From Streptomyces sp. DH5 (lineage in GTDB: Bacteria > Actinomycetota > Actinomycetes > Streptomycetales > Streptomycetaceae): a stretch of DNA of 64,000 nucleotides. The stretch lies in the NCBI RefSeq assembly GCF_020873915.1, contig NZ_JAHWGP010000010.1:1-64000 (forward strand). The letters are read 5' to 3'. Shown piece by piece: positions 39,191 through 47,562 of the stretch (the first letter of the stretch is position 1; each line of letters starts with the position of its first letter). Under the pieces are notes generated by a model that had not been told where the DNA came from, did no database searches, and saw only the letters and a list, made by a program, of their open reading frames with translations. The position numbers and the translations under genes were made by a program.

Positions 39191-40087
39191 CTACGGTTCC
39201 TCGGTGGCGGGGCCTTCCTCCTGCTCGCCCGCCCTGGCGTTGATCACCGGCTTGATGATCAGGTCGTAGACGAGGACACCGGCGACCCCGCCGATGAGCG
39301 GGCCGACGATGGGGATCCACCAGTAGCCGCTGAACCACCCGAACGTCCCCGGCAGGGCGATGTCGCCCCAGCCCTCGAAGTAGGTGAACAAACGGGGGCC
39401 GAAATCGCGCGCCGGATTGATGGCATATCCGGCATTGGTGCCGAACGTGAGCCCGATCGCGACGACCACCAGGCCGATGAGGAACGGGTGGAGATTCGAC
39501 AGCGGTGCCACGTTGCGCATGTCGATGAGTGCGCAGATCAGCAGGAGGAGAATTCCCGTACCCACGATCTGGTCGAGCAGCGGACCCCACCAGGAATCAC
39601 CGAAGTATTCCGCGGGGAAGGTGGCGAAGATGGAATAGGTCGCCAGTGACTCGTCCCGTGGGAGTTCCGCCTTGGTGTTGGCCGCGTCGATGGCCCACCG
39701 GTAGCAGGCGTAGACGAGCGCGGCGGCGACGAAGGCGCCCACGACCTGGGCCAGCCAGTACGGCAGGATCTTCCGCCAGGGGAAGTCCCTGCGCACGGCG
39801 AAGGCCAGCGTCACCGCGGGGTTGAGGTGGGCTCCGCTGATGCCGCCGGCGACGTAGACACCGAAGGCGACGGCGAGGCCCCAGCCCCAGGCGATGATGA
39901 GCCAGTTGGCCGGCCCGAATTCCACGAACTGCCGCCCCGACCCGGGCAGGCCCACGACGGCCACCGCCACCGACCCGACGCCCAGGAGAATCAGGACGAA
40001 TGTTCCCAGGAATTCGGCGAGCATGTCGCCGCCAATGCCTTCTCTGTATCCACGGCGACGTGGCGCTGCTGCAATACGTTCAGCCAT
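39191..40087 (-). CDS. glpF: Glycerol facilitator (MIP/aquaglyceroporin)
   Basis: A 298-residue channel with six membrane spans and the two half-helix signatures [13 protein letters not shown] and [14 protein letters not shown]. The Asp after NPAR (NPARD) marks glycerol facilitators as opposed to water channels. Start: ATG 40087 with GGAGAG 4 nt upstream. The open frame continues upstream without a stop through a decayed ATPase gene, but the MIP fold begins at about residue 20 ([14 protein letters not shown]). It is the first gene of glpFK; the promoter should lie at 40088-40210. Confidence 0.94.
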   Translation of the reverse strand: MAERIAAAPRRRGYREGIGGDMLAEFLGTFVLILLGVGSVAVAVVGLPGSGRQFVEFGPANWLIIAWGWGLAVAFGVYVAGGISGAHLNPAVTLAFAVRRDFPWRKILPYWLAQVVGAFVAAALVYACYRWAIDAANTKAELPRDESLATYSIFATFPAEYFGDSWWGPLLDQIVGTGILLLLICALIDMRNVAPLSNLHPFLIGLVVVAIGLTFGTNAGYAINPARDFGPRLFTYFEGWGDIALPGTFGWFSGYWWIPIVGPLIGGVAGVLVYDLIIKPVINARAGEQEEGPATEEP

Positions 40088-40299
40088 CGGCTCTCCTCGG
40101 CAGGAATGGCTCGGGCCTTTCCTCCCCCTCACGGCAGCGTAGATCGAACACGGTGATCGGGCGCGCGGGGCGTCATCTTTACTTCTAGTAGCCCAATATG
40201 GCCCGTCAGTAGTGGCGAGCGAGTTCACCGGACCCTTCGGTGCGCGGGGGCGGGGCATCGGCGCCTGGGCGGATCCGGTGCCGTCCGGAGCCGGTGTTC

Positions 40300-40519
40300 C
40301 CGCGACCGGCTGTCCCTCCGCACGCGTGTCCGTGACCTTGACACGCAGCGTGCCGTCCTCGGTCCGGATGAGACGGAGGTCGAGGTCGCGGCACGCGTCC
40401 AGGCGGTGCGAGACCGGCCGGCGGACGAGGCGTGCGCCGCGCGGAGCCGAGGTGAACCGCGTCGCGAACTCACGGGTCGGCCCGGGCGTACGGCGTTGTG
40501 GGGAAGTTCCTGACTTCAT
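40300..40519 (-). pseudogene. Relic of an ATP-binding regulatory (HATPase_c) protein with an internal deletion
   Basis: From an ATG at 40519 the minus strand encodes a start typical of Streptomyces ATP-binding regulators (EFATRFTSAPRGARLVRR and VSHRLDA). It jumps at about 40392 straight to the last strands of the domain (CRDLDLRLIRTEDGTLRVKV and TDTRAEGQP). The missing part, about 35 residues, is where the N-box ELxxNA should be, so ATP cannot be bound; the G-box helix after TDTR is also absent. The frame stays open into glpF. It is a broken gene, not a small functional one. Confidence 0.65.
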
Positions 40520-41547
40520 GTATCCGTGGCGAACGGTGCGTAGCGTCGGCCAGGTCCTCGGGTTCGCCGCCCGGCACACCGCGTAGCACGCGGGGACACC
40601 ACCGTGGCCCCGGGATCCCGCCGTGCTTCGGGTCCCTGCGGTGCCTCGGGGCACCGCCGTACCGAGGGCGTTTTCCGTGGCCCCGGTGTCCGGGCCGTCA
40701 CCCTCGGCGGCTCGCGCGCCCGGGAGGCGCGAGCGTCCCGGCAGGGACTGAGGTCTGGCGCTGTACTGCCGGTGCTCCTTCGCCCCCGACGGCCCGCGGG
40801 CCGTCGGCTGGGAGGGCGAGGTCTGCGGCATCGGTGACTGGGGCGGCGGTGTCTTCGACGGCGGCGCCTGACCGACCGTCGACGGGCGCCGCGTCGACAT
40901 CCCCTCGCCGTCAACCGGGTGCTCCGCGGAGAGGTGCTCCGGCCGCACACCCACCCGCCGGCGTCGCGCGCGAGCGCCCCGCGTCACTGGACCGGCGTTG
41001 CTGGTGCCACCTTCGCCTGCGCCAAGGCCTGGCCACGCCCCCGAGGGCGCCGACGCCCAGGGCGCCGGCGTCGTGGCCGCGACCTGCACCGCGTACGCCG
41101 TCATGGCGGCGTGCGCGGGGAGTGGACCATCCATAGGGAGGGCTGCTCCACCGCGCCGGGCTCGGAGGGACCGACGGGCTGAGCACGCGGCTGACAGAGC
41201 CGCGCCCGACGCACTCGTCCAGGGCGTCACCGAGGCGCAGAGCGTGCTCGCGCGGGCGGTCGCGGAGGCACTGGATACCTGGATGCGAACCGCGGGCACC
41301 GGGCCCGGAGGCACGGGACGCCTGAACGGGAACCGCGCGGGACCGGGCCGCAGGCGCGGGTCCGGGAACTCACCACACGTGCGACAGACGTCGCGGAGCG
41401 TCACCGATTGCTCCGGGCGGGCGAGAGCCCGCTCACACTTGGCGGTGAACAGGTGTCAACTACGTCTCAGTACCGTCACCGGGCGAGGCGTTCGCCCCAT
41501 GGTTGGCGTTTAACTCTACGAGTACAGCGCAACATGGAGGTGGCAGG
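40520..41547. other. Gene-free GC-rich stretch upstream of the regulatory cluster
   Basis: About 1 kb in which frames are open in several directions because of high GC, but none shows coherent third-position bias, hydrophobic patterning or family motifs. It looks like decayed DNA, continuous with the truncated ATPase relic at its left end. The last 100 bp, which are less GC-rich, should hold the promoter of the small gene at 41548; TTGGCG and TACGTC near 41437-41465 are a weak candidate pair. Confidence 0.45.
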
Positions 41548-41730
41548 GTGAACGGGCGAACAGTGCTCGAACGCTTCCCCGCAGGTGGACCGCGCGGCTC
41601 ATGGCCGGCGGAGGAGTTCGCGCACGCGCGGCGCCTCGAGGGACTGCCCGCCGAGGTTGTCATGGACCTCGCGACCGACATGTTCCTGGTGATCGTCCGC
41701 GGGGACGGCGGCGGCGATGTGATGGCGTGA
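41548..41730 (+). CDS. 60-residue hypothetical protein
   Basis: GTG 41548 has an excellent ribosome-binding site (GGAGG at 41536-41540, 7 nt). The product has a helical centre (AEEFAHARRLEGLPAEVVMD) and a hydrophobic end (MDLATDMFLVIV) followed by a Gly/Asp tail. It may be a small regulatory or membrane-associated protein. It lies between the degenerate region and the WhiJ/AbaA-like cluster, and is convergent with the 147-residue hypothetical gene. No family recognised. Confidence 0.6.
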   Translation: MNGRTVLERFPAGGPRGSWPAEEFAHARRLEGLPAEVVMDLATDMFLVIVRGDGGGDVMA

Positions 41731-41767
41731 GCGCCATGAACGGCCGCCCGTGCGGGGTGACGCGGTG

Positions 41768-42211
41768 TTACGCGATGACCGGGCGGGACCAGGCGGGCGT
41801 GGTGCCCGTGAGGCGGCAGACGGCCAGATACAGCGGTATCGGCGGGGTGTAGGGGAGCGTGCCGTCCGGGCGGTGGATCAGGCCGGGCAGGCCGGAGGCC
41901 CCGGTGTCGGGCAGGACCGCGCCGGTCGCGTAGTGCGCGGGAGCGGGCCACTCCAGGGCGTAGTCCGAATCGGACGGGACCAGCCACCACCAGCGCGTCT
42001 CGTCGGCGTAGACGCATCCGACCCGGGGCAGCCTGGGAAGCACCAGCGGCCCGAGCCGGGCGGGGACCGCCACGGCGTCGCAGCCCATCGGGGCCGTCAT
42101 GCCGTCCGGGACGGGCAGGCGCCGGGAGACGGCGCGGGGCCGGCGACCGCGCTGGAGGCGGACCAGCGAGTCCAGGCTCAGCAACGTGCCGGTGCCGGGA
42201 GCGCCTGTCAC
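41768..42211 (-). CDS. Hypothetical protein coupled to the ATP-binding regulator
   Basis: A 147-residue protein beginning at GTG 42211, which overlaps the stop of the ATP-binding protein gene (GTGA, 42208-42211). It has an N-terminal helix (GTLLSLDSLVRLQRGRRPR) and a beta-rich, Trp-rich core (VGCVYADETRWWWLVPSDSD; TPPIPLYLAVCRLTG) with two cysteines. The tight overlap means equal production with its partner, suggesting a complex or a shared pathway. I do not recognise the family. Confidence 0.75.
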   Translation of the reverse strand: MTGAPGTGTLLSLDSLVRLQRGRRPRAVSRRLPVPDGMTAPMGCDAVAVPARLGPLVLPRLPRVGCVYADETRWWWLVPSDSDYALEWPAPAHYATGAVLPDTGASGLPGLIHRPDGTLPYTPPIPLYLAVCRLTGTTPAWSRPVIA

Positions 42212-42882
42212 GCAGTTCCTCCGTTCCGGGGGGATGTCGGCCGCAGCCGGGCGCTCTCGTCGGTGCCGGAATCGTCCGGGCCGCCACCATGGTCCCGGTC
42301 GTGGCCGCCGTCCGAGCCGCCGGCCGGGCCGGGCTTCGGGCGGGCGCCCCAGCCCAGGTCGTTGCGTGGCTCGGCCGGATCGCGCGGGGCGTCCGCCCTG
42401 TGGGGCAGATCCGCCCACACCAGCAGGCCGGGGCCCTGTTCGTGGGCGCCCCAGGACTGACACACGGCGTCGACGAGGAGCAGCCCCCTGCCGTGTTCGT
42501 CGTCCGGCTGCCGCCGGGTGTTCGCCCGCGGCCTGTCCGGAGCGCAGCCCTCGTCCCGCACGGCTATGCGCACCAGGTCACCGCCGTCGTGCAGCTCGCA
42601 GACGACGTGGCTGCTCGCCGTGTGCACGATGGCGTTGGTGACCAGTTCGGAGACGACCAGTTCCGCCGTGTCGCACGTGTCCTCGCAGACGGACCAGCCC
42701 GTCAGCCGTGCCCTCGTCAGGCGTCTGGCCTGAGCCGGGGAACCCGGATGGGCGGCCAGCTCGAAACGGAACCGGCGCTCGGCAGCGGTCCCCGAAGGGG
42801 CGGGTGCCGAGGCGGCGCCGAGACCGACGGAACCTTCGGCGGCGTCTGTTCCTAAGGGCGCGGACGGAATCACGCTTGCCAC
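42208..42882 (-). CDS. ATP-binding (HATPase_c_2) regulatory protein, anti-sigma-factor type
   Basis: A 224-residue protein with a GHKL ATP-binding fold as in RsbW/SpoIIAB. The N-box is ELVVSELVTNAIVHT, G1 VRDEGCAP, and G2 DEHGRGLLLVDAVCQSWG. The Pro/Gly/Asp-rich C-terminal 70 residues are disordered-looking. Proteins of this kind next to an Xre/DUF5753 regulator and a DUF397 protein form the WhiJ/AbaA-type modules that tune development and antibiotic production in Streptomyces. Start GTG 42882 is preferred; GTG 42873 and TTG 42909 are possible. It is divergent from the regulator, with two inverted repeats between. Confidence 0.85.
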   Translation of the reverse strand: MASVIPSAPLGTDAAEGSVGLGAASAPAPSGTAAERRFRFELAAHPGSPAQARRLTRARLTGWSVCEDTCDTAELVVSELVTNAIVHTASSHVVCELHDGGDLVRIAVRDEGCAPDRPRANTRRQPDDEHGRGLLLVDAVCQSWGAHEQGPGLLVWADLPHRADAPRDPAEPRNDLGWGARPKPGPAGGSDGGHDRDHGGGPDDSGTDESARLRPTSPRNGGTA

Positions 42883-42898
42883 TATCGCCCCGCCATGA

Positions 42899-42934
42899 AC
42901 ACTTGGCAAGTGTCACTCTGAAAAATGCAGAGTG
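42899..42934. promoter_or_regulatory. Two inverted repeats, candidate operators of the regulatory cluster
   Basis: ACACTTGGCAAGTGT (42899-42913) is a perfect 15-bp palindrome with a 3-bp centre. Immediately next to it, CACTCTG (42914-42920) and CAGAGTG (42928-42934) are inverted 7-bp arms around 7 nt. Both lie between the divergent ATP-binding gene and the helix-turn-helix gene, the usual place for an autoregulated operator. Confidence 0.6.
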
Positions 42935-43104
42935 CCCTGTGACGGTCTGGGCAGCCGTGGCACACTGCTCGCAACAGCACCTCGCGCGGCGCCAGTTGGG
43001 ATCGCCGAAGACGCGTTCGAACGCACATGCGGTTGAATCGATCTTCGAATGGATCTTCGAGTGGCGCCGCCGGGCTGTCAGCATGCGTTCGAGGGAGGTG
43101 GAGT

Positions 43105-43965
43105 GTGAGTGAGCCCCGGTCCGCGCCGACGGTGGGCCAGGTCGTCCTCGGCCGGCGCCTGCTGGACCTGCGGGAACGCGCGGGACTGAAGCGCGAGGAC
43201 GCCGCCCGCGTCCTCCGGGTGGCTCCCGCCACCGTGCGCCGCATGGAGATGGCCGAGGTCGCGCTCAAGATCCCCTACCTCCAGCTTCTGCTCAAGACCT
43301 ACGGCGTATGCGACGACGAGGCCGACGCCTTCGTGCAACTGGCCGAGGACGCGAACCGCCCCGGCTGGTGGCAGCGCTTCCACGACATCCTCCCCGGCTG
43401 GTTCTCGATGTACGTCAGCCTGGAGGGCGCCGCCTCCCTCATTCGCAGCTACGAACCCCATTTCGTCCCCGGAGTGCTCCAGACCGAGGACTACGCGCGT
43501 GGCGTGCTGCGCTCCGGTGCCATAGGCCAGACCCGGCCCGAGGACATCGAGCGCCACGTCGACCTGCGCATGCAACGGCAGGAACTGCTCACCCGTAAGG
43601 ACGCGCCCCGGCTGTGGGTCGTGATGGACGAGACCGTGCTCCGCCGCCGGGTCGGCGGCCCGGAGGTGATGCGTGCGCAGATCGACAAGTTGCTCGAGGC
43701 CACGAAGCTGCCCAATGTGACACTGCAGGTCGCGACCTTCGCCGGCGGGCCGCACCCCGGTACGTACGGGCCGTTCGTGCTGTTCCGATTCGCCATGCCC
43801 GAACTGCCGGACATGGTCTACAGCGAGTACCTGACCGGCGCGGTCTACCTGGACGCGCGCACCGAGGTGGCGACCCACCTCGAGGTCATGGACCGCATGG
43901 CGGCGCAGGCCGCTACGGCACATCGCACGAAGGAGATCCTCCGGGATCTCCGCAAGGAGTTGTAA
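43105..43965 (+). CDS. Helix-turn-helix (Xre) regulator with DUF5753 domain, WhiJ-like
   Basis: A 286-residue DNA-binding regulator. The N-terminal Xre helix-turn-helix (about 15-70) reads LRERAGLKREDAARVLRVA followed by PATVRRMEMAEVALKIP. The rest is DUF5753 (Scr1-associated): FVPGVLQTEDYARGVLRSG, RMQRQELLTRKDAPRLWVV and DEIVLRRRVGG-like DETVLRRRVGG. GTG 43105 has GGGAGGTGG upstream. The DUF397 gene starts at the base after its TAA, so the two are strictly coupled. In this family the DUF397 partner antagonises DNA binding; operators are probably the palindromes at 42899-42934. Confidence 0.92.
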   Translation: MSEPRSAPTVGQVVLGRRLLDLRERAGLKREDAARVLRVAPATVRRMEMAEVALKIPYLQLLLKTYGVCDDEADAFVQLAEDANRPGWWQRFHDILPGWFSMYVSLEGAASLIRSYEPHFVPGVLQTEDYARGVLRSGAIGQTRPEDIERHVDLRMQRQELLTRKDAPRLWVVMDETVLRRRVGGPEVMRAQIDKLLEATKLPNVTLQVATFAGGPHPGTYGPFVLFRFAMPELPDMVYSEYLTGAVYLDARTEVATHLEVMDRMAAQAATAHRTKEILRDLRKEL

Positions 43966-44250
43966 ATGGAACTCATGGAGTCCCGCACGTCCCTGCCCCA
44001 GCCGCTGCTCCGCACCGAGCGGATCTACAACGGCATGCCCGCGAGGGAACTGGGCAGCGAGGGCTGGCACAAGCCGTGGAGCGGCGGCAACGGAGGAAAC
44101 TGCCTGGAGGCGATGAAGCTCGACGACGGCCGCATCGCCGTACGCCAGTCCACCGACCCCGACGGACCCGCGCTGATCTACACCTCCGCCGAGATGACGG
44201 CCTTCATCCAGGGGGCGAAGGCGGGAGAGGCGGACTTCCTGCTGTCCTGA
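43966..44250 (+). CDS. DUF397 protein, partner of the WhiJ-like regulator
   Basis: A 94-residue protein, of which residues 31-92 are the DUF397 domain: WHKPWSGGNGGNCLEAM (the typical WxKSSySgxxgxCVEVA pattern), GRIAVRQSTDPDGPALIYTS and MTAFIQGAKAGEAD. The N-terminal 30 residues are an extension. Its ATG directly abuts the regulator's stop codon (43963-43965). Known members of this family work as toxin-antitoxin-like partners of the DUF5753 regulators. Confidence 0.93.
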   Translation: MELMESRTSLPQPLLRTERIYNGMPARELGSEGWHKPWSGGNGGNCLEAMKLDDGRIAVRQSTDPDGPALIYTSAEMTAFIQGAKAGEADFLLS

Positions 44251-44332
44251 CCCCGTTTGCTCTCTTCCCCCTCTGATTCCTACCTGGCACCACCTTGATC
44301 ACTAACAGTTGCGAAGACTTACGGAGTCCGTC

Positions 44333-45136
44333 ATGACCGGGCAGCACCCCGTGGAGATCGACACCAGCAGGCCGCACCCCGCACGCATGTACGACTGGTA
44401 TCTCGGAGGGAAGGACAACTACCCCGTCGACGAGGCCATGGGCCGGCAGATGCTGGCCCTGGACCCCCGGGTGCCGGTGATGGCCCGCGTGAACCGCGCG
44501 TTCATGCAGCGCGCCACGCGCTGGCTGGCCGGGCGGGGGGTACGGCAGTTCCTCGACATCGGCACCGGCATCCCCACCGAGCCCAACCTGCACCAGGTGG
44601 CCCAGGCGGCCGTCCCGGACGCCCGTGTCGTCTACTGCGACAACGACCCCATCGTCCTGGCCCACGCGGCGGCGCTGCTGCGGGGCACGGACGAGGGGGC
44701 GACCCATTACCTCCAGGCGGACGCCCGTGACCCGGACGCCATCCTGGAGGGCGCGCGGAAGGTCCTCGACTTCGACGAGCCGATCGCGCTGTCCCTCGTC
44801 GCGCTGCTCCACTTCGTCCCCGACGAGGACGGCGCGCACGACCTCGTCCGCCGTTTGCTGGCCCCGCTGCCCCCGGGGAGCCACCTGGTCCTCACCCACG
44901 CCACGGCCGACTTCACGCCGGAGGAGTCGGCGGCGGCCACGGCGAAGCTGAAGGCCGCGGGAGTGACGCTGGCCCTGCGCTCGCGTGAGGAGTTCGGCCG
45001 CTTCTTCGACGGCCTCGACCTGGTACCGCCGGGGATCGCCATTCCCCATGCGTGGCACCCGGAGCTGGGCGACCCCGTACCGGGGCAGTCCGACGGCGTC
45101 ATCCCGGGCTACGCAGCGGTGGCCCGCAAGCCGTGA
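44333..45136 (+). CDS. SAM-dependent methyltransferase, PF04672 (DUF574) family
   Basis: A 267-residue methyltransferase of the actinobacterial PF04672 family. Its N-terminal signature is RPHPARMYDWYLGGKDNYPV, motif I FLDIGTGIPTEPNLHQ, motif II VVYCDNDPIVLAHA, and a late GYAAVARKP. ATG 44333 follows ACGGAG by 6 nt. These genes often sit beside Xre/DUF397 modules in Streptomyces, as here (83 bp downstream of the DUF397 gene); the substrate is not known. Confidence 0.92.
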   Translation: MTGQHPVEIDTSRPHPARMYDWYLGGKDNYPVDEAMGRQMLALDPRVPVMARVNRAFMQRATRWLAGRGVRQFLDIGTGIPTEPNLHQVAQAAVPDARVVYCDNDPIVLAHAAALLRGTDEGATHYLQADARDPDAILEGARKVLDFDEPIALSLVALLHFVPDEDGAHDLVRRLLAPLPPGSHLVLTHATADFTPEESAAATAKLKAAGVTLALRSREEFGRFFDGLDLVPPGIAIPHAWHPELGDPVPGQSDGVIPGYAAVARKP

Positions 45137-45287
45137 CGCCGTAGGGGCCGTGACGGGATGCGACGGGGGAGGGGTGCGACGGGGGACGGGCGCGACGGCA
45201 CTCCCGGTGGGGCCGGGGGCGGTCACGCCCGCCTCCCCGGCGGTCGTCACCCGTGCGGGGCCGCCCGACCACCTGCGCCGGCGCCCG

Positions 45288-46784
45288 TCACGCCGTCATC
45301 GGACGGTCGTACGGGCCGATCGGCGCCGGCAGCCGCGAACCCCTCCCGGTCAGGTAGCCGTCCACCGCCGCCGCCACGGACCGCCCCTCCGCGATCGCCC
45401 ACACGATCAACGACTGCCCCCGAGCCTCGTCCCCCGCCGCGAAGACCCCCGGCACGGCCGTGCCGAAATCCGTCCCCCGGGAGATCGTGCCCCGCGGTTC
45501 CAGCGCCAGCCCCAGCCCCGCGATCAGCCCGTCCCCGCCATACGGCCCGGAGAACCCCAGCGCCAGCAGTACGAAGTCCGCCCGCATCGACCGCTCGGTC
45601 CCCGCCACGGCCCGCCGGCCGGAGTCGACCTCCACCACCTCCAGCGAAGACACCCGCCCCTCCCCGTCCCCGACGAACCGCACCGTCGACGCCGCGAACA
45701 CCCGGGCATGCGCGTCGGCCTCCGCCCCCGGCGCCCTCCGCGACGCCCCCGCCTCCTCGTGCGACGCGGACACCCGGTACACCTTCGGATACGTGGGCCA
45801 CGGCTCCGCCTCCTCGTCCCGCGCCGCCCCGGGCCGCGCGTAGACGTCGAGCTGCGTCACCGACGCCGCTCCCTCCCGCACCGCCGTCCCCACGCAGTCC
45901 GACCCCGTGTCACCACCCCCCACCACGACGACGTGCCGGTCCGCCGCGGACAACGGCGACGACTCCAGGTCTCCCTCGCACACCCGATTGGCCAGCGGCA
46001 GGTACTCCATCGCCTGGTGAATCCCCGCCAGTTCCCGTCCCGGCACGGGAAGTTCCCGCCACGCGGTCGCCCCCGTGGCCACCACCACCGCGTCGTACCG
46101 CGCCCGCAACTGCGCCGCGCCCACGTCCCGCCCGACCGCTGTGGACGTACGGAACTTCGTTCCCTCCGCCCGTATCTGCGCGAGACGCCGTTCCAGATGC
46201 CGCTTCTCCATCTTGAAGGCGGGGATGCCGTACCGCATCAGCCCGCCCAGCCGGTCGTCCCGCTCGTACACCGCCACCGTGTGCCCGGCCCGTGTCAGCT
46301 GCTGGGCCGCCGCCAGCCCGGCGGGGCCCGAACCGGTGACCGCGACCGTCCGGCCCGAGAGCCGGTCCGGCGGGGCCGGCGGCGCGAAACCCTCCTCCCA
46401 CGCCCGGTCGGCGACCGCACACTCGACGTTCTTGATGGTGACCGCCGGCTGATTGAGGGCGAGCACACAACCCGCCTCGCACGGTGCCGGACACAACCGA
46501 CCGGTGAACTCGGGGAAGTTGTCGGCGGCGTGCAGCCGCTCCGCCGCCGCCCGCCAGTCCTCCCGCGACACCAGCTCGTTCCACTCCGGGACGAGATTGC
46601 CCAGCGGACAGGCGTCGTGACAGAACGGGACCCCGCAGCCCATGCACCGGTCGGCCTGCGCGCCGATGATCGGCAGCAGCGCACCGGGGACGCACACCTC
46701 GTCCCAGTCGCGGACCCGCTCCGCCACCGGCCGGCGCGGCCACTCCTCACGGGGCGTGGTCAGGAAACCCTTGGGATCGGCCAT
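45288..46784 (-). CDS. gltD: Glutamate synthase small-subunit-like flavoprotein (GltD paralogue)
   Basis: A 498-residue FAD/NADPH oxidoreductase with the GltD arrangement. The N-terminal iron-sulfur region has DRCMGCGVPFCHDACPLGN and LCPAPCEAGCVL; the FAD-binding VAVTGSGPAGLAAAQQL and NADPH-binding VVVVGGGDTGSDCVGTAV follow, and GVFAAGDEARGQSLIVWAI is the late FAD motif. GltD passes electrons from NADPH to the large subunit, yet no gltB is adjacent; a Gly-to-lone pattern like this usually marks a paralogue feeding another enzyme. The ATG at 46784 is clear. Neighbours give no hint of a partner. Confidence 0.88.
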   Translation of the reverse strand: MADPKGFLTTPREEWPRRPVAERVRDWDEVCVPGALLPIIGAQADRCMGCGVPFCHDACPLGNLVPEWNELVSREDWRAAAERLHAADNFPEFTGRLCPAPCEAGCVLALNQPAVTIKNVECAVADRAWEEGFAPPAPPDRLSGRTVAVTGSGPAGLAAAQQLTRAGHTVAVYERDDRLGGLMRYGIPAFKMEKRHLERRLAQIRAEGTKFRTSTAVGRDVGAAQLRARYDAVVVATGATAWRELPVPGRELAGIHQAMEYLPLANRVCEGDLESSPLSAADRHVVVVGGGDTGSDCVGTAVREGAASVTQLDVYARPGAARDEEAEPWPTYPKVYRVSASHEEAGASRRAPGAEADAHARVFAASTVRFVGDGEGRVSSLEVVEVDSGRRAVAGTERSMRADFVLLALGFSGPYGGDGLIAGLGLALEPRGTISRGTDFGTAVPGVFAAGDEARGQSLIVWAIAEGRSVAAAVDGYLTGRGSRLPAPIGPYDRPMTA

Positions 46785-46884
46785 GGCCGTGTTCCTCTGC
46801 GTGCGCGGGTGACAGGCCGTGCGTCGCCGGGCGGCGCCCTCCCGGCCACGACACGTCCGCCGGCAGCAGCACGCAGCGACCCCC

Positions 46885-47367
46885 TCACCCGGTGAGGGCC
46901 AGCACGTACGCCAGCGCCGCCCCGGCCGAGGCGACCGCGCGCACGTGGTTCCACCTGGTCCACTCGCGCACGTAACGCGGCCAGTACGCGGCCGCCTGCG
47001 GACTGCCCGGTTCCAGCCGGGCCAGCACGTCGTTGCGCGGCACGTTCGCGGCCGCGGTCACGCCGAACGACCCCACCAGGAACAGCGCACCGCCCACCAG
47101 CAGCTCCACCGCCGCCTCCCGCGGCCACAGCACGAACGTCACCACCGTGAGCACGGTGCACAGCAGCGTCGAGCCCAGGAACACCAGCATGAAGGGCGGT
47201 CGCACCGCCGCCGCGTTCACCGCCCGCATCGCCGCCGCACCCTGCGCGGGCGGCAGCGCCGCGAGCCCTCTCATCACGAACGTCGAGAAGGCACAGAAGA
47301 CTCCTGCAGTAAGCCCCGTCCCGAGCACACCCAGCACCGTCACCACGTAGTACGGCCCGTCGATCAT
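46885..47367 (-). CDS. DUF1772 (anthrone-oxygenase-like) membrane protein
   Basis: A 160-residue membrane protein with four hydrophobic spans (VVTVLGVLGTGLTAGVFCAF; MLVFLGSTLLCTVLTVVTFV; LLVGGALFLVGSFGVTAA; VRAVASAGAALAYVLAL) and the DUF1772 hallmark ANVPRNDVLARLEP plus YVREWTRWNHVRA. Fungal relatives oxidise anthrones, but bacterial members are uncharacterised, so no reaction is assigned. ATG 47367. It follows the GltD paralogue's start by 100 bp and may be the first gene of that unit. Confidence 0.85.
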   Translation of the reverse strand: MIDGPYYVVTVLGVLGTGLTAGVFCAFSTFVMRGLAALPPAQGAAAMRAVNAAAVRPPFMLVFLGSTLLCTVLTVVTFVLWPREAAVELLVGGALFLVGSFGVTAAANVPRNDVLARLEPGSPQAAAYWPRYVREWTRWNHVRAVASAGAALAYVLALTG

Positions 47368-47486
47368 GTCCTCACCCCGCTCCCCGGCCGGCACCCGTCC
47401 CGTCCGGCCCGTCAGCACCAGTGAAGGCGACCCGCGCCCCGCTCCGCCATGGCCGAGCCGCGCCGGCACATGCGCGAGCGTCCAGC

Positions 47487-47514
47487 CCCCGGACCCCGGA
47501 CCCCGGACCCCGGA
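47487..47514. repeat. Heptanucleotide tandem repeat (CCCCGGA)x4
   Basis: Four perfect head-to-tail copies of CCCCGGA lie in the gap before the uridine-kinase-like gene. The number of copies can change by replication slippage; no frame depends on it if the gene starts at 47563. Confidence 0.9.
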
Positions 47515-47562
47515 CCGGCCCCGAGCCGCGTTCCGTGCCCCGGGCCGGCGCATCATGGCCGT

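Noticed and set aside
40088-40210. A specific -35/-10 pair or GylR operator before glpF
   Set aside because: Several weak hexamers can be drawn but none has correct spacing, and no convincing inverted repeat was found.
40498-41136. 212-codon plus-strand open frame in the gene-free stretch
   Set aside because: Composition is Arg/Pro/Ala/Ser junk, without a ribosome-binding site or third-position bias.
39191-41404. A single 737-codon minus-strand gene ending in glpF
   Set aside because: Only the last 298 codons are MIP; the rest is a relic ATPase plus low-complexity sequence that is open because of high GC.
42882-43104. A LexA-type SOS box in this region (GTTCGAAC at about 43016)
   Set aside because: It is an 8-bp palindrome lacking the GAAC-N4-GTTC spacing expected for actinobacterial LexA sites.
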